Assembly: GCF_001548395.1 (NCBI RefSeq)
Contig: NZ_AP017367.1
Coordinates: 1,773,001 to 1,837,000, forward strand
From: Leptolyngbya sp. O-77
GTDB lineage: Bacteria; Cyanobacteriota; Cyanobacteriia; Elainellales; Elainellaceae
Direction: 5' to 3'
DNA: 64,000 nucleotides
Shown here: piece by piece, positions 18,865 to 28,033 of the stretch
How the letters are laid out: every line of letters begins with the position of its first letter
Position numbering within the stretch: position 1 is the first letter of the stretch
Translations under genes and position numbers: made by a program
The notes under the pieces: model-generated
The model's input: the letters and a program-made list of their open reading frames with translations, nothing else
What the model was told of the DNA's origin: nothing
Database searches by the model: none

Positions 18865-19638
18865 ATGCAAACTCCCCTCGGCAAAGTCTACCTAGTTGGC
18901 GCGGGCCCCGGCGATCCGGGCTTGTTTACCCTGAAGGGCAAGACCCTGCTGGAACATGCAGACGTGGTGGTGTACGACGCGCTGGTGAGTCCGCAGATTT
19001 TGGCGATGATCAACCCGAAGGCGGAGCAGATCAACGCAGGCAAGCGGCGCGGGCGGCATTCGCTGGTGCAGGAAGAAACGACTCGCCTGCTAATTGCAAA
19101 GGCACAGACCCACGCGATTGTGGTACGGCTGAAGGGCGGCGACCCGTTTGTGTTTGGGCGGGGCGGCGAGGAAATGAAGGATTTGGTAAATGCGGGTGTG
19201 CCCGTGGAGGTGGTTCCGGGGGTGACATCGGGAATTGCTGCGCCGGCCTACGCCGGAATTCCGCTGACCCACCGCAGCTACAGTTCCTCTGTGACCTTCG
19301 TCACGGGGCACGAGTCGGCGGGCAAATATCGCCCAGAGGTAAACTGGCGGGCGATCGCCCAGGGCAGCGAAACCATCGTCATCTACATGGGCGTTCACAA
19401 TCTGCCGCATATCGTCGCAGAACTCCAGGCAGGCGGACTCTCCCTCGACACGCCGATCGCCCTCGTCCGCTGGGGCACGCGCCCAGAGCAAGAAGAACTG
19501 CTGGGCACGCTAGGCACGATCGCCCAACAGGTGGAAGCAACGGGCTTCGAGGCTCCGGCGATCGCCGTCATCGGCAACGTGGTGCAGCTCCATAGCCTGT
19601 TAGCAGGCTGTCGTCCCGCTATTTACCCTACGCTCTGA
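18865..19638 (+). CDS. cobA: uroporphyrinogen-III C-methyltransferase
   Basis: SAM-dependent SUMT that makes precorrin-2, the branch to siroheme and cobalamin. Motifs of the tetrapyrrole methylase family are clear: VGAGPGDPGLFTLKG at the N-terminus, VVYDALVSPQIL, RLKGGDPFVFGRGGEE and VVPGVTSGIAAPAYAGIPLTHR. The length of 257 aa corresponds to the stand-alone enzyme, with no CysG oxidase or uroporphyrinogen synthase fusion. It is convergent with an Uma2 remnant whose frame overlaps its last 16 bp. Confidence 0.97.
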   Translation: MQTPLGKVYLVGAGPGDPGLFTLKGKTLLEHADVVVYDALVSPQILAMINPKAEQINAGKRRGRHSLVQEETTRLLIAKAQTHAIVVRLKGGDPFVFGRGGEEMKDLVNAGVPVEVVPGVTSGIAAPAYAGIPLTHRSYSSSVTFVTGHESAGKYRPEVNWRAIAQGSETIVIYMGVHNLPHIVAELQAGGLSLDTPIALVRWGTRPEQEELLGTLGTIAQQVEATGFEAPAIAVIGNVVQLHSLLAGCRPAIYPTL

Positions 19639-19970
19639 AGCAAAAGCTGGGTAAGGGGAATCGGGATGTTGGGAAACGCAAGCGGGGCGATCGCCGCATT
19701 CACTGGTTGCGTGTTCAATTGCCGATAGCCGTCCGGAGTTGGCTCCCGAAACACCAGCACTTCGCGGCGATTCACATCCAGAATCCAGTAGTCTGCAATG
19801 TCTGCTCTGGCGTAAATTTGTGCCTTAATCTGGCGATCGCTCAGCAGGGTTGAATCCGCGACTTCGATCAATAACAAAATATCGCTGGCAGCAGGATGGC
19901 GATCGCCATATTCATTCGGGTCATGGGAGTTTAGAAAAAAAGCGATATTAACTTTCTGATGATTAACTTT
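19623..19970 (-). pseudogene. Uma2 family (DUF820) endonuclease remnant, 5'-truncated
   Basis: The C-terminal half of an Uma2/DUF820 protein is intact: YGDRHPAASDILLLIEVADS, then KAQIYARADIADYWILDV, where the Glu of IEVAD and following residues belong to the PD-(D/E)XK-like core. The usual N-terminal half (about 90 residues) is missing; upstream the frame turns into unrelated codons and ends in a stop at 19971-19973. A direct repeat of ATTAACTTTCT lies there (about 19948-19973), possibly the scar of a deletion. Likely non-functional. Confidence 0.75.
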
Positions 19971-19973
19971 CTA

Positions 19974-20010
19974 ACGCAAAAGGGGGTGCGGATACCGATC
20001 CACGCCCCCT
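19974..20010 (-). terminator. rho-independent terminator after psaL
   Basis: On the minus strand AGGGGGCGTGGAT and ATCCGCACCCCCT form a stem of about 11-12 pairs with one mismatch and a 4-nt loop (positions 20010-19981), followed by CTTTTGCG. It lies about 120 bp past the psaL stop and is oriented to end the psaI-psaL transcript. Confidence 0.75.
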
Positions 20011-20129
20011 CTGAAAATTTTAGGTAGAGGTTCAGTCAAAGAATCCTAGGAAAGGCTAAGCCAATTGCAGGCTTAACACACGGGTTCGCGCAGATTCAAA
20101 CCAGAACCAAACGCCCAACCCCCAACCCT

Positions 20130-20612
20130 CTAGCCTGCCAGGTTGCCAAACGTTTCAAACACGCCCGACTTGAACACCTGGAACACGAGATAGGCGAAGG
20201 CTGCGCCGCCGATGCCGCCCACCAGGAAGCTGCCCGCAAACTCACTCCAGCCTTCAGAAGTTGCCAGCGCTTCTGGCGGGTTGGGCGTGGTCACCGTGGC
20301 GATCGGCTTCTTCACGCCAACGCTGCTGTAGAGCGAGAGGCACACCGTCAGAATCACCACCAAAATTACCGCTTCGATCAGCCCCACCAGATCACCCACG
20401 CCAGAGTTGCGAAACTGGCTGGTGTAAGCAAAGGGGCCAAAAAGCAAATAGCCATGCGCCATGCCTACTTCTAGCCCACGCCGCTGAGCCGACAGCCCAG
20501 GACGATAGGCAGGCAGATTATTGATCAGCGCTTTGGTAAAGCCGGAGGAATTGATCGGGGTTGCCAGGTTGCCGATCTGGGGATCGCCAGCAGGCTGTAC
20601 TACGTCTGTCAT
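20130..20612 (-). CDS. psaL: photosystem I reaction centre subunit XI
   Basis: PsaL, the thylakoid membrane subunit that holds the photosystem I trimer (or tetramer) together. It is 160 aa with the conserved GNLATPINSS and LPAYRPGLSAQRRGLEVGMAHGY segments and membrane helices following. It lies 100 bp downstream of psaI on the same strand, the psaI-psaL pairing seen in other cyanobacteria, and ends at a strong terminator. Light- and redox-responsive regulation is known for the family but no element was identified here. Confidence 0.98.
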   Translation of the reverse strand: MTDVVQPAGDPQIGNLATPINSSGFTKALINNLPAYRPGLSAQRRGLEVGMAHGYLLFGPFAYTSQFRNSGVGDLVGLIEAVILVVILTVCLSLYSSVGVKKPIATVTTPNPPEALATSEGWSEFAGSFLVGGIGGAAFAYLVFQVFKSGVFETFGNLAG

Positions 20613-20712
20613 GTTCGAGAATCTCCAAGAAATTTGTAACGGTGCATTGCGATATCCGAGAATGAGGAGAAGAAAGCCTCAGATAGGGTGTGAGAAAGTC
20701 GGGCAGAGTCAA

Positions 20713-20817
20713 TTACTCGTCACGCTCGATATAGATGAACAAAAGTGCCATCGTCACAGCGGGAAACACCCAACCAACAATGGGAACAAAGATGGAAGGC
20801 AAATAAGAAGCTGCCAT
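20713..20817 (-). CDS. psaI: photosystem I reaction centre subunit VIII
   Basis: A 34-aa single-helix protein read from the minus strand. It begins [16 protein letters not shown] and ends in [11 protein letters not shown]. The pattern, a short polar start, [16 protein letters not shown] and an acidic end, matches PsaI, which packs against PsaL at the trimer axis. The gene is directly upstream of psaL on the same strand, which confirms it. It is short enough to be missed by automated gene calling. Confidence 0.92.
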   Translation of the reverse strand: MAASYLPSIFVPIVGWVFPAVTMALLFIYIERDE

Positions 20818-21187
20818 ATCAAATTTCCTATTGGGAACTACAAGCGGTTCAGAACCGAATGTACTGCGAATTGTGATGCAATGTCGAAACGCTAAGAATT
20901 TTTAACAAAATCTGCTCAAGTCAGGCTGGTGGTTCCACTTCTGTAGTAATTCGATACACTAAAACCGTGCGTTTGACTGTGTATTTGTGTAATTAAAGAA
21001 GCACGGTGATTATCCAGTCTGAGCGAGTGCTAAAGACATCTTGAAACATTTGTTTCAGCCTGCTTTTCAGGGTGTGATGCTGGCCTGAGTTCTGACCGAA
21101 AGCTGACCGAAAGCTGACCGAAAGCTGACCGAAAGCTGACCGAAATTTAGTATTTTGCGTTTCCCCCAGTCCTGGCAAGAGGTTCTG
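20818..21187. other. divergent intergenic region psaI / 21188 gene
   Basis: 370 bp, A/T-rich next to psaI, as expected for a photosystem promoter region. Near the plus-strand gene it holds an array of 11-bp repeats. No additional gene was seen. Confidence 0.5.
21092..21146. repeat. 11-bp tandem repeat, 5 copies
   Basis: CTGACCGAAAG is repeated five times in perfect register (the last unit ends AT). The array ends about 40 bp before the ATG at 21188, so it lies in the promoter or 5' leader of that gene. Its 11-bp period is close to one DNA helical turn. Confidence 0.9.
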
Positions 21188-23806
21188 ATGGCGTTTTGGG
21201 AATTTCTGATTCAGCAGGAGGGCGATCGCTCGTGGTTGCCGCTAGAGTCTCCCGATGTGGAGGTTTTAGAAGGGCGCTATCGGGTGGTGGCCCGTTCCAG
21301 CCGGGTGAATACACCCGTCGAAATTTCTATTATTCAGACCATCACCACCGAGCATCCACCCCGACGGCGCGTCCAAAAGCGGATGGGGCAGACCAATCCT
21401 GACGGGCTGCTGGTGGTGCTGCCTTTTACTCGGCTGGAGCCGGGGGCGTGGGAGTTGCGCTGTGTCGGCGATCTCATGTCCGACCTGGTGGGTGAGGGCT
21501 GGGGCTATGGGGTCAAGCTCCAGGTCTTGAGCCATGAGATGGATGCAGACGGGGACGATGACCTGCTGCCCGAAGATTGGCACAGCCACATCGCCGTGAC
21601 GGATCAGGTCGCGCCTCATGGCACAGAGCGGGCGGCCGAGCGAGCAACCGAGCCTCCGGATGCAGAGGAACTGCTGGAAACCCAAAGCCTGCAAGAGGCG
21701 GCGAATGCGGGCGATCGCCCTCCAGACTCACCCGCGATCGAGCCAGCCGAACCAGCCGCCGCCGAAGACGATTTCCTGGCGACGCTGGCGGCGATCGAGG
21801 CAGAACTGAACCTGCCCGAATCGGCTGAACCTGCATCTGAACTCATGTCTGAATCTACGCCAGATGTGCCCAATGCGGAGGCAGACCTGGGGGCGATCGC
21901 CGCTGGGGCAGAGGACGGCGATCGCCAGAGCGATCGGTCGGCAATGGTTCCAACTCCGGTGGCTGCAATGGTTCCAACTCCGGTGGCCGCCGTCGCTTGC
22001 GCTGCCGACTTGCCGCCGATGCGGCTGGTGCTGCATCCTGACCACTACACGGCGCAGTGGGGCGGTACGCTGCGGATCACTGGCCAGGTGGTTGCAGCAA
22101 ATCACGAATTAGCCCAAGACTCTACACAAGGGGTTCCTGCCCTCTACCTGGATCTGGCTCTGCGCGATCCGCAAAGCGGCGAACCGCTGGCGCAAGTCAG
22201 GCATCATTTGCCAGGTGGCACCCTGCCCTGCGTGGTGGACTGCGCGATCGACATTCCCGATGTAGACACCACTCGGCTGATGCTGGGCGAAGCAACGCTG
22301 TCCGCGCCTCAAGGCGAACCGCAGGAGCCATTTTTGCTGGCGGCCCAGAGCTTCACGGTGACGGCGGCGCTGGATGATCTGCTAGAGGCGATCGCCAACG
22401 ACTTTCCGGGCGACCTCACCTCGCCGTTTGTAGACGAAAAAGACCTAGATCTGTCCTTGCTCAACCTGGTGGATGGCACACCCGCCTCCGCCGCGCCATT
22501 GCCAGAAGTCCGCCCAGCAGGCGATCAGGTGTTGCCGCCACAGATCTTTCAGCCTGCGGCTGCGGCCGATGCGCCGACCGCCAAGCCTGTGGAGCTACCG
22601 CCCTGGGGCAATCCGCTTCCTGGCTTTGAAAACGGCATCAACCTCTGGCAGTTGGCAGCCGCCGTTTCGACTGGGCAAACCCCTTTTACTCGCCTCGACA
22701 GCAGCGCCCCGCCGCCCGACCCATCCCAAACGGACGAATCCCCATCGACAGCGAATCAAACCGAGGGCGAATTGACCCATCGCCTGCTTCCCGACGATCA
22801 AGCGGCGTGGGTTGAGGAGGTTGCAAATTTTGCGGACTCCGACGCGGCAACTCCAGAATCGCCTCCCCCGCCCCTCGCCGCAGCAGACGATGCCGACCTC
22901 TCGATTTATCTGACTCACGTCAATCGCGCCAGTCGGTCAAAGCCGCCCGTCGAAATCCCCCCGGACGAACCCAGAGCCGCCGTTCGAGAGGTGTCCCCAG
23001 CAGAAGCCGACCCTTTGGAGGCAGGCAGTTCCAAAACCGCAAACCTGGAAGCCGCAGGCTCAGAGCCGCAATCTGACCAGATGCCGCCCGAATCGGCGAT
23101 CGCCGATTCGGCAGATGCCCCGCTGGAGTGGAACCACGAAGCACTCTCTTTGGGGCAGCCTGCGCCGTTGCCCAAGGGCACACCCCGGTTTCTGTCGCCG
23201 GAAGATCGAGCATTTCAGGCATTGAACTTGCAGCGTCGCTTTTTGTCCCGGTTGACGGCACTGGCGACCGATCGAGAGTTGGGAGCGCTGATGCAGCCCG
23301 GTTCGCCGCCGCTGGGGCGCGACCTGGGCTTGACCACCGACGAAATCGTGGTGGACGATGCGCCCCTGCCACCGCCCCAGCGCTCTAGTCTATACCGCCC
23401 CGAACACGCACCAGAACCGCCGCCTGTAGTGCTGCCTGCGGAAGACCCTGTGCCTTCACCTGTAATGGACGTGCCCCAAGGCGAACTCACGTCTGGTCAG
23501 CGCATCGAAATTGGCATTGCGCTGCCCGACTTAGAACCCCGCTTTTACGTCAAGCTGTGGCTGCGCGATCGCCAATCTCGCACGATTTTGGACGGGCCGC
23601 GCTGGGTGATGAACTTTGCACCCGATGGTCAGGGCTATCAGATTGCCTATACCCAGGTCACCGTGCCCTTTGGCTGCGTGGAAACGCAATTCGAGGCGAT
23701 CGCCGTTGAAATGTCTACCCAGCGCGAGAGCCGCAAGGTCGTTCAGTCACGCCGCGTTGTGCCGCCTGACCTGCCCCAGCTTGATTTGAACGATCTGGGC
23801 ATTTAG
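21188..23806 (+). CDS. long cyanobacterial protein of unknown function with disordered middle
   Basis: 872-aa protein. Two regions look folded: an N-terminal domain (about residues 1-125, starting MAFWEFLIQQEGDRSWLPLE and containing PFTRLEPGAWELRC) and a C-terminal beta-rich domain (about the last 110 residues, with LPDLEPRFYVKLWLRDRQSR). A third segment around residue 275-400 (LHPDHYTAQWGGTLRITGQV) looks like an Ig-like or beta-sandwich domain. The linkers are rich in Ala, Pro, Glu and Asp, with an exact repeat of MVPTPVAA. There is no signal peptide or membrane helix. ATG 21188 is supported by AAGAGG five bases upstream. I do not recognise a function. Confidence 0.75.
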   Translation: MAFWEFLIQQEGDRSWLPLESPDVEVLEGRYRVVARSSRVNTPVEISIIQTITTEHPPRRRVQKRMGQTNPDGLLVVLPFTRLEPGAWELRCVGDLMSDLVGEGWGYGVKLQVLSHEMDADGDDDLLPEDWHSHIAVTDQVAPHGTERAAERATEPPDAEELLETQSLQEAANAGDRPPDSPAIEPAEPAAAEDDFLATLAAIEAELNLPESAEPASELMSESTPDVPNAEADLGAIAAGAEDGDRQSDRSAMVPTPVAAMVPTPVAAVACAADLPPMRLVLHPDHYTAQWGGTLRITGQVVAANHELAQDSTQGVPALYLDLALRDPQSGEPLAQVRHHLPGGTLPCVVDCAIDIPDVDTTRLMLGEATLSAPQGEPQEPFLLAAQSFTVTAALDDLLEAIANDFPGDLTSPFVDEKDLDLSLLNLVDGTPASAAPLPEVRPAGDQVLPPQIFQPAAAADAPTAKPVELPPWGNPLPGFENGINLWQLAAAVSTGQTPFTRLDSSAPPPDPSQTDESPSTANQTEGELTHRLLPDDQAAWVEEVANFADSDAATPESPPPPLAAADDADLSIYLTHVNRASRSKPPVEIPPDEPRAAVREVSPAEADPLEAGSSKTANLEAAGSEPQSDQMPPESAIADSADAPLEWNHEALSLGQPAPLPKGTPRFLSPEDRAFQALNLQRRFLSRLTALATDRELGALMQPGSPPLGRDLGLTTDEIVVDDAPLPPPQRSSLYRPEHAPEPPPVVLPAEDPVPSPVMDVPQGELTSGQRIEIGIALPDLEPRFYVKLWLRDRQSRTILDGPRWVMNFAPDGQGYQIAYTQVTVPFGCVETQFEAIAVEMSTQRESRKVVQSRRVVPPDLPQLDLNDLGI

Positions 23807-23878
23807 TCGATTCTTGATTTTGGATGGGCGATTTTGGATCGTTACTCATCGTTACTCAAGCGTCTGGAGAGCTTCCAG

Positions 23879-24544
23879 TCATTCCGGCAGACCAGGAAGC
23901 GCTGATCTGACCCGGACTGACCCAGCGCGACAATCCCGCAGCCACAGCCGGATCGCCTGCGCGACCACACCCTCGCTGCTGTCGCGGGGCGGGCTAGCGG
24001 GCTGTCGCTGAGGATAGCTCCCCCAACTCGACAGCAGGCCCACCAAGTGCCACTGGTCTGCCTGCTGCGTCAGAAACAGCCAATAAAACCCTTGGAGTTG
24101 GGCATAGCCGCCGTGGCCATACTGCCGCTCCAGCGTGGTGAAAAAGACCTGCTGGGGCTGATCCTCAGGGGCGATCGCCCGATATTCTTCCAGGCCCAGT
24201 TCTTCTGGGCTTGCGGGCAGGGGGCGATAGTCGGGCGACCCCGCCAGCAGCACGTAGCTCGGCGGCAGGTCAGTGGCGCGGCTGCTGGAGCGCGATCGCG
24301 CGATGACTCGATTGGCATAGCTGGGCAAATCGCGCAGCAGTAGCGGCATCAGGGACTCCAGCGTATCAGGACAGTAGCTTTGCAGCACGCGCCGGGATGG
24401 GGCGCGAGAACGCTGCGCCAACCGCAAGGACTCTATCGGGTGAATCCGTGTCCCAGTCGCGCCCGCCAGTTCTGGAGGACTAGCAACAGGTTGAGCGATT
24501 GTTATTGGCGCAAATAGGGCGATCGCCCACCATCCATTCCCCAT
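23879..24544 (-). CDS. secreted hypothetical protein
   Basis: 221 aa. The N-terminus GWWAIALFAPITIAQ is a probable signal sequence with cleavage near IAQ or ASP. Conserved-looking parts are YCPDTLESLMPLLLRDLPSYANRV, then FFTTLERQYG and LQGFYWLFLTQQADQWHLVGL, ending in AIRLWLRDCRAGSV. Two cysteines, one at each end, may form a disulfide. The content looks like a cyanobacterial conserved periplasmic protein, but I cannot name the family. It is convergent with the 872-aa gene. Confidence 0.65.
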   Translation of the reverse strand: MGNGWWAIALFAPITIAQPVASPPELAGATGTRIHPIESLRLAQRSRAPSRRVLQSYCPDTLESLMPLLLRDLPSYANRVIARSRSSSRATDLPPSYVLLAGSPDYRPLPASPEELGLEEYRAIAPEDQPQQVFFTTLERQYGHGGYAQLQGFYWLFLTQQADQWHLVGLLSSWGSYPQRQPASPPRDSSEGVVAQAIRLWLRDCRAGSVRVRSALPGLPE

Positions 24545-24735
24545 AAAGTTCTACAAGCCCTAAACAAAAAGCCTTAAACAGCCTCAAACACCAGGGTATT
24601 TGAATATCCAGCCCCAATTCTCGACCCTCAGCCCTGCATAAATTACACTTCATTGCGATTCGCAAACTGTGTAAACCCATCATGCTACGGTCGATACTGT
24701 TAATGAAACCCATGTATTCGAGATATCGCAGGCAC

Positions 24736-24951
24736 ATGAAGGAGAACATTCTGATTTCTTCGACTGAATCCATCGCCGCTCCCGCCCTGAGGGAAGACTT
24801 CAGCGAATACGTTGCACATCTTCAACTTCACATGGCCCTGCACGCCCGCAAGCTAGTTCCCAATCTGAACAGCACCGATGGCAGCCGCCAGCAGCTGTTG
24901 CACCAGACGCAGGCCGACTTCGAGAAGTTTGTATCTCGCCAAGGTTTGTAG
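24736..24951 (+). CDS. small hypothetical protein
   Basis: 71 aa if started at ATG 24736 (MKENILISSTESIAAPALRE), or up to 89 aa from 24682. The body DFSEYVAHLQLHMALHARKLV and LLHQTQADFEKFVSRQGL is amphipathic and helical. No ribosome site clearly decides the start. The codon use resembles that of the neighbouring genes, which is the main support. Function unknown. Confidence 0.5.
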   Translation: MKENILISSTESIAAPALREDFSEYVAHLQLHMALHARKLVPNLNSTDGSRQQLLHQTQADFEKFVSRQGL

Positions 24952-25086
24952 GCTGGCATTCCGCGGGCTGGCCTTTTCAAGCGCTTTCCTTCAGAAAATC
25001 CAGGCGACACAGGAGACACAGGAGATACAGGAGATTCTGCCAGCAGGGAGGCTCCATCCAGAGACTCAGTTCAATCAACACTCAGT

Positions 25087-25893
25087 TCAATCAACTAGGA
25101 TGCTCACCACTCCAGTCGCTAGGTCGTAGTAGGCTCCTACCACCTTGAGTCGTCCTGCGCTCACTGCCTGAGATACGACAGGGGATTGGGTCAGCCGCTG
25201 AGTTTGTAGCCGGACGTTTGCTTTCACCGCGCGGGTGAGGCGATCGCCCGGTTTTAGCATTTTGTTGGGCTGTTCACATTGCAGTTGGGCCAGTTCTGCA
25301 TCCGCAAGGGCGATCGCAGGCTGGATTTGGCGGATCAGGCTATCCAGCGCCCCTGGCAGCTTGCCACCCTGGAGCGCTGCCGTTACCGCACCGCAGCCCG
25401 CATGGCCCAGCACCATGACCAACGGCGTATGCAGCAAGCCAATTGCATACTCCTCGCTGGCCACGTCCTCCAGCGCCGCCACGTTGCCCGCTACCCGCAC
25501 CACGAACAAATCGCCAATGCCCTGATCAAACACAATTTCTGGCACCACCCGCGAATCGGCGCAGCTCAAGATTGCCGCAAAGGGAGACTGAGTTTCTGCA
25601 ACCTCTGTCAGTCGGGATGTATCTTGATGGGGCAGCCGCCGCCGCCGCGCAACGAACCGCCGATTTCCTGCAATCAGTTCTGCCAATGCCTGATCGGGCG
25701 TGGTGGGCACAGGCGCAGCCGCCTCTGAAATCAAGCCCTTTTCCGAGTTGGCTGTCACTTCACCTGATGTAACCAATCTATAGCTAGAGGACGGTCGCTC
25801 GGTCGAAACCAGCGAAAGAGGAGCGATCGCCAGCCCAGTTCCCACCGAAACGCCACCCAACCCCTTCAAAAACTCTCGCCTGGAAACCGTCAA
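25087..25893 (-). CDS. Tat-exported beta-carbonic anhydrase
   Basis: Beta-class carbonic anhydrase of 268 aa. Zinc ligands are visible: Cys111 and Asp113 in SCADSRVVPE, and His164 with Cys167 in GHAGCGAV. The protein starts MTVSRREFLKG, a twin-arginine motif followed by a hydrophobic stretch (GVSVGTGLAIAPLSL), so it should be exported folded to the periplasm or lumen, like cyanobacterial EcaB-type enzymes. The TTG at 25893 was chosen since GAGGG precedes it by 8 bases and it puts the RR motif at residues 5-6; the frame stays open into the upstream gene. It lies 20 bp after the CPBP protease gene on the same strand, suggesting co-transcription. Confidence 0.88.
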   Translation of the reverse strand: MTVSRREFLKGLGGVSVGTGLAIAPLSLVSTERPSSSYRLVTSGEVTANSEKGLISEAAAPVPTTPDQALAELIAGNRRFVARRRRLPHQDTSRLTEVAETQSPFAAILSCADSRVVPEIVFDQGIGDLFVVRVAGNVAALEDVASEEYAIGLLHTPLVMVLGHAGCGAVTAALQGGKLPGALDSLIRQIQPAIALADAELAQLQCEQPNKMLKPGDRLTRAVKANVRLQTQRLTQSPVVSQAVSAGRLKVVGAYYDLATGVVSILVD

Positions 25894-25913
25894 CCCTTGC
25901 GCCCTCAAAAATC

Positions 25914-26501
25914 CTAAGCCCCAACCTCTAACTGCTTCAGCTTCCAAGTGCCGCTAGAAATCAGGTTCGTCACAATATGCGCCACAATCGGCACCAGCAG
26001 GTTGCCCGTCAGCAGCGCACTAGCCCCCAGCGCCGCGCCCACTAGCGTTGCCCAAATCACGTAGGCCCACTGTTGCGACCCGCTGTAGTGCAACACGCCA
26101 AAGCACAGGCTGCTGATCAACAGTCCAAACCAATTTAGCCCGATCGCAGGCAACATCACGCCGCGAAACAGCAGTTCCTCGCTCAGCCCTGGCAGCAGCC
26201 CCAGCCAGATCAGGTCAACCCAGGTCAGCGGCTTGATTACCAGCGCCAGGTAGGTGTCTGCACTGGTGCGATAGGCCGGCCAGAGGCGATAGGCTCCCTC
26301 ACTGGCCAGACTAATACCCAGCGCCAGCGCCACCCCAAGTCCCACCGCAGACGGACGAACGCTGACGGGCAGCATGTCTACCGTGTCAAACGTCAGCCAA
26401 AACCGGGACACGATCAGCAGCACCAGCGCCGTGATGCCCATTGCTGTTAGCACCTGGGTGCGATCGAGGGGTTCGAGTTGGGGTTGCGTGGGGGTGGGCA
26501 C
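25914..26501 (-). CDS. CPBP family intramembrane metalloprotease
   Basis: Membrane protein of 195 aa with four or five hydrophobic helices and the Abi/CPBP (CAAX protease and bacteriocin-processing) signature: motif 1 is SEELLFRGVMLP (EExxxR), motif 2 is FGVLHYSG with its His, and motif 3 is VPIVAHIVTNLI. These side chains form the active site of Rce1-like proteases. Targets are unknown. It is the first gene of a likely two-gene unit with the exported carbonic anhydrase. Confidence 0.9.
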   Translation of the reverse strand: MPTPTQPQLEPLDRTQVLTAMGITALVLLIVSRFWLTFDTVDMLPVSVRPSAVGLGVALALGISLASEGAYRLWPAYRTSADTYLALVIKPLTWVDLIWLGLLPGLSEELLFRGVMLPAIGLNWFGLLISSLCFGVLHYSGSQQWAYVIWATLVGAALGASALLTGNLLVPIVAHIVTNLISSGTWKLKQLEVGA

Positions 26502-26670
26502 GGTGGAGTAGGGCTAGGGTGCTGATGATGGGCTGGGGTCTTGGAGGGTTAGGGAATTAACAAGGGGACAGGGGCTTCTGAACATCCCGTTGCGCCTGAT
26601 CTTAATTATCCACTTTCTATTACTCCATCCCGTCTGCTACTCCATCCCGTCTACCTGTTGCCGAATTCTC

Positions 26671-27792
26671 TCAGGCTAGCATTTTGGGGAGGTTTGCCGT
26701 GAGGGATTCCAGGCTGCCGGAAGGGGCGAGCGCCCGCAAATTCTCCGCCGTCGGCGATAGAGCAGCGGGGTCGAGTCCAGCGCGGTGGGCGACCAGCACG
26801 CCGAGGGCTTCCAGATAAGACTGGACGGCGATCGCCCGAATGCCCATTGCCTCAGCGGTAGCCTGCATCCGCGTCGTGTTGTCCGCCACGGTGATGATTT
26901 GGGTGTGGGTTTGCCCTAGGCTGAGAACCGCACTGCCGCCGCAAGCCGTGGCAGGAATCACCAGCGCATCGACCTGATTGGCCCAGATGTCCTGGCTCAG
27001 TGGGTTCTGATTCGTCTGGCAAACAAACTGCGGGGCGCGGCTGAGGCCGACTAGCACGCAGGGAAGAAACGTGTGCCCCAGTTCCTCAGCAGCAGACTTG
27101 GGAGAAAGCGTCGGATCGAGGGGCAGCGGCGACAGAGCGGGCGCGTGGGCGCAGGGAACCTGGAACGTCCGCACGACCAGATGGCTGATGATGGCTTCGG
27201 CTCCGGCCAGAGGATCGACCCCCTGCCCGTGACGATAGGCGTTCAGTGCGTCGCTGCCCTCGTCGTCGGGAAAGCGGGCCACCACGGCGATCGCCTCTGC
27301 CTTGGCCTGCGTAATCAGTGTTTCAACCCCGCGCAGCAGGCTGTCGGGATGTTGCAGCGTGCCCCAGGTTGCGCCCGAGTCCGCCGTTTGCAGGCTCACG
27401 CCTAGCGGCGCATCTGTCACGACATATTCCGTCAGGCTCAGCCCCAGCGTCGCCCGCGCTGCGTCTGCCGCCTGCAAGTGTCGCCAGCGCAGATCCGGCT
27501 CAATGCCCGCATCCAGCAGCAGCCCCACCCGGTTCTGGCGCACGGGCCGCAGCCCCCACTGTCCTGCGGCAAACTGATCCAGTCCATAGCCCTCGACGTA
27601 CAGCGCGTTGGGCAGCGGCCAATACAACTGCGCCCCGTTCAGCACGTTGGGATGGGTAATCAGCCGATCGGCCACCTGGGCGATCGCCCTTGCCACGGGC
27701 AGCGCGTCCCCCGCGTAGCCGCCAATTGCCGCGCCCACCCCCGTCGGCACTATCAGCATCACAGTATAGGGGCGATCGCACATTGGGTTCAT
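26671..27792 (-). CDS. DUF3326 domain protein
   Basis: About 373 aa from ATG 27792 (MNPMCDRPYTVMLIVPTG). The chain contains VPTGVGAAIGGYAGDALPVARA, a serine/glycine-rich start typical of DUF3326 proteins of cyanobacteria and plants, then NGAQLYWPLPNALYVEGYGLD, and later PATACGGSAVLSLG and ADNTTRMQATAEAMGI. The Cys-Gly-Gly and Asn/Thr segments could be catalytic but this is a guess. There is no signal peptide. Starts at 27846 or 27783 are possible. Function unknown; no partner genes. Confidence 0.82.
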   Translation of the reverse strand: MNPMCDRPYTVMLIVPTGVGAAIGGYAGDALPVARAIAQVADRLITHPNVLNGAQLYWPLPNALYVEGYGLDQFAAGQWGLRPVRQNRVGLLLDAGIEPDLRWRHLQAADAARATLGLSLTEYVVTDAPLGVSLQTADSGATWGTLQHPDSLLRGVETLITQAKAEAIAVVARFPDDEGSDALNAYRHGQGVDPLAGAEAIISHLVVRTFQVPCAHAPALSPLPLDPTLSPKSAAEELGHTFLPCVLVGLSRAPQFVCQTNQNPLSQDIWANQVDALVIPATACGGSAVLSLGQTHTQIITVADNTTRMQATAEAMGIRAIAVQSYLEALGVLVAHRAGLDPAALSPTAENLRALAPSGSLESLTANLPKMLA

Positions 27793-28033
27793 AGGAATCA
27801 GGCTTTGAGGATTAGGATTCAGGGAGTAAAGCTCCACACTAGCCACAGTAGCAACTGATTATAAATCAGGGTGCATCTGTATCCAGAGGGGATTCAAAGT
27901 AACTCGAATTGCGGTTTTTTAAGGATCATCCAGAAGTCCATCTGCCCAGGTTTCTGAAGATTCTGGGTGGTTGGGCGTTGGCTGAAAGACGGCGATCGCC
28001 CAGCGCAGTTTGGTACAACGGTCTTACGTGGGT

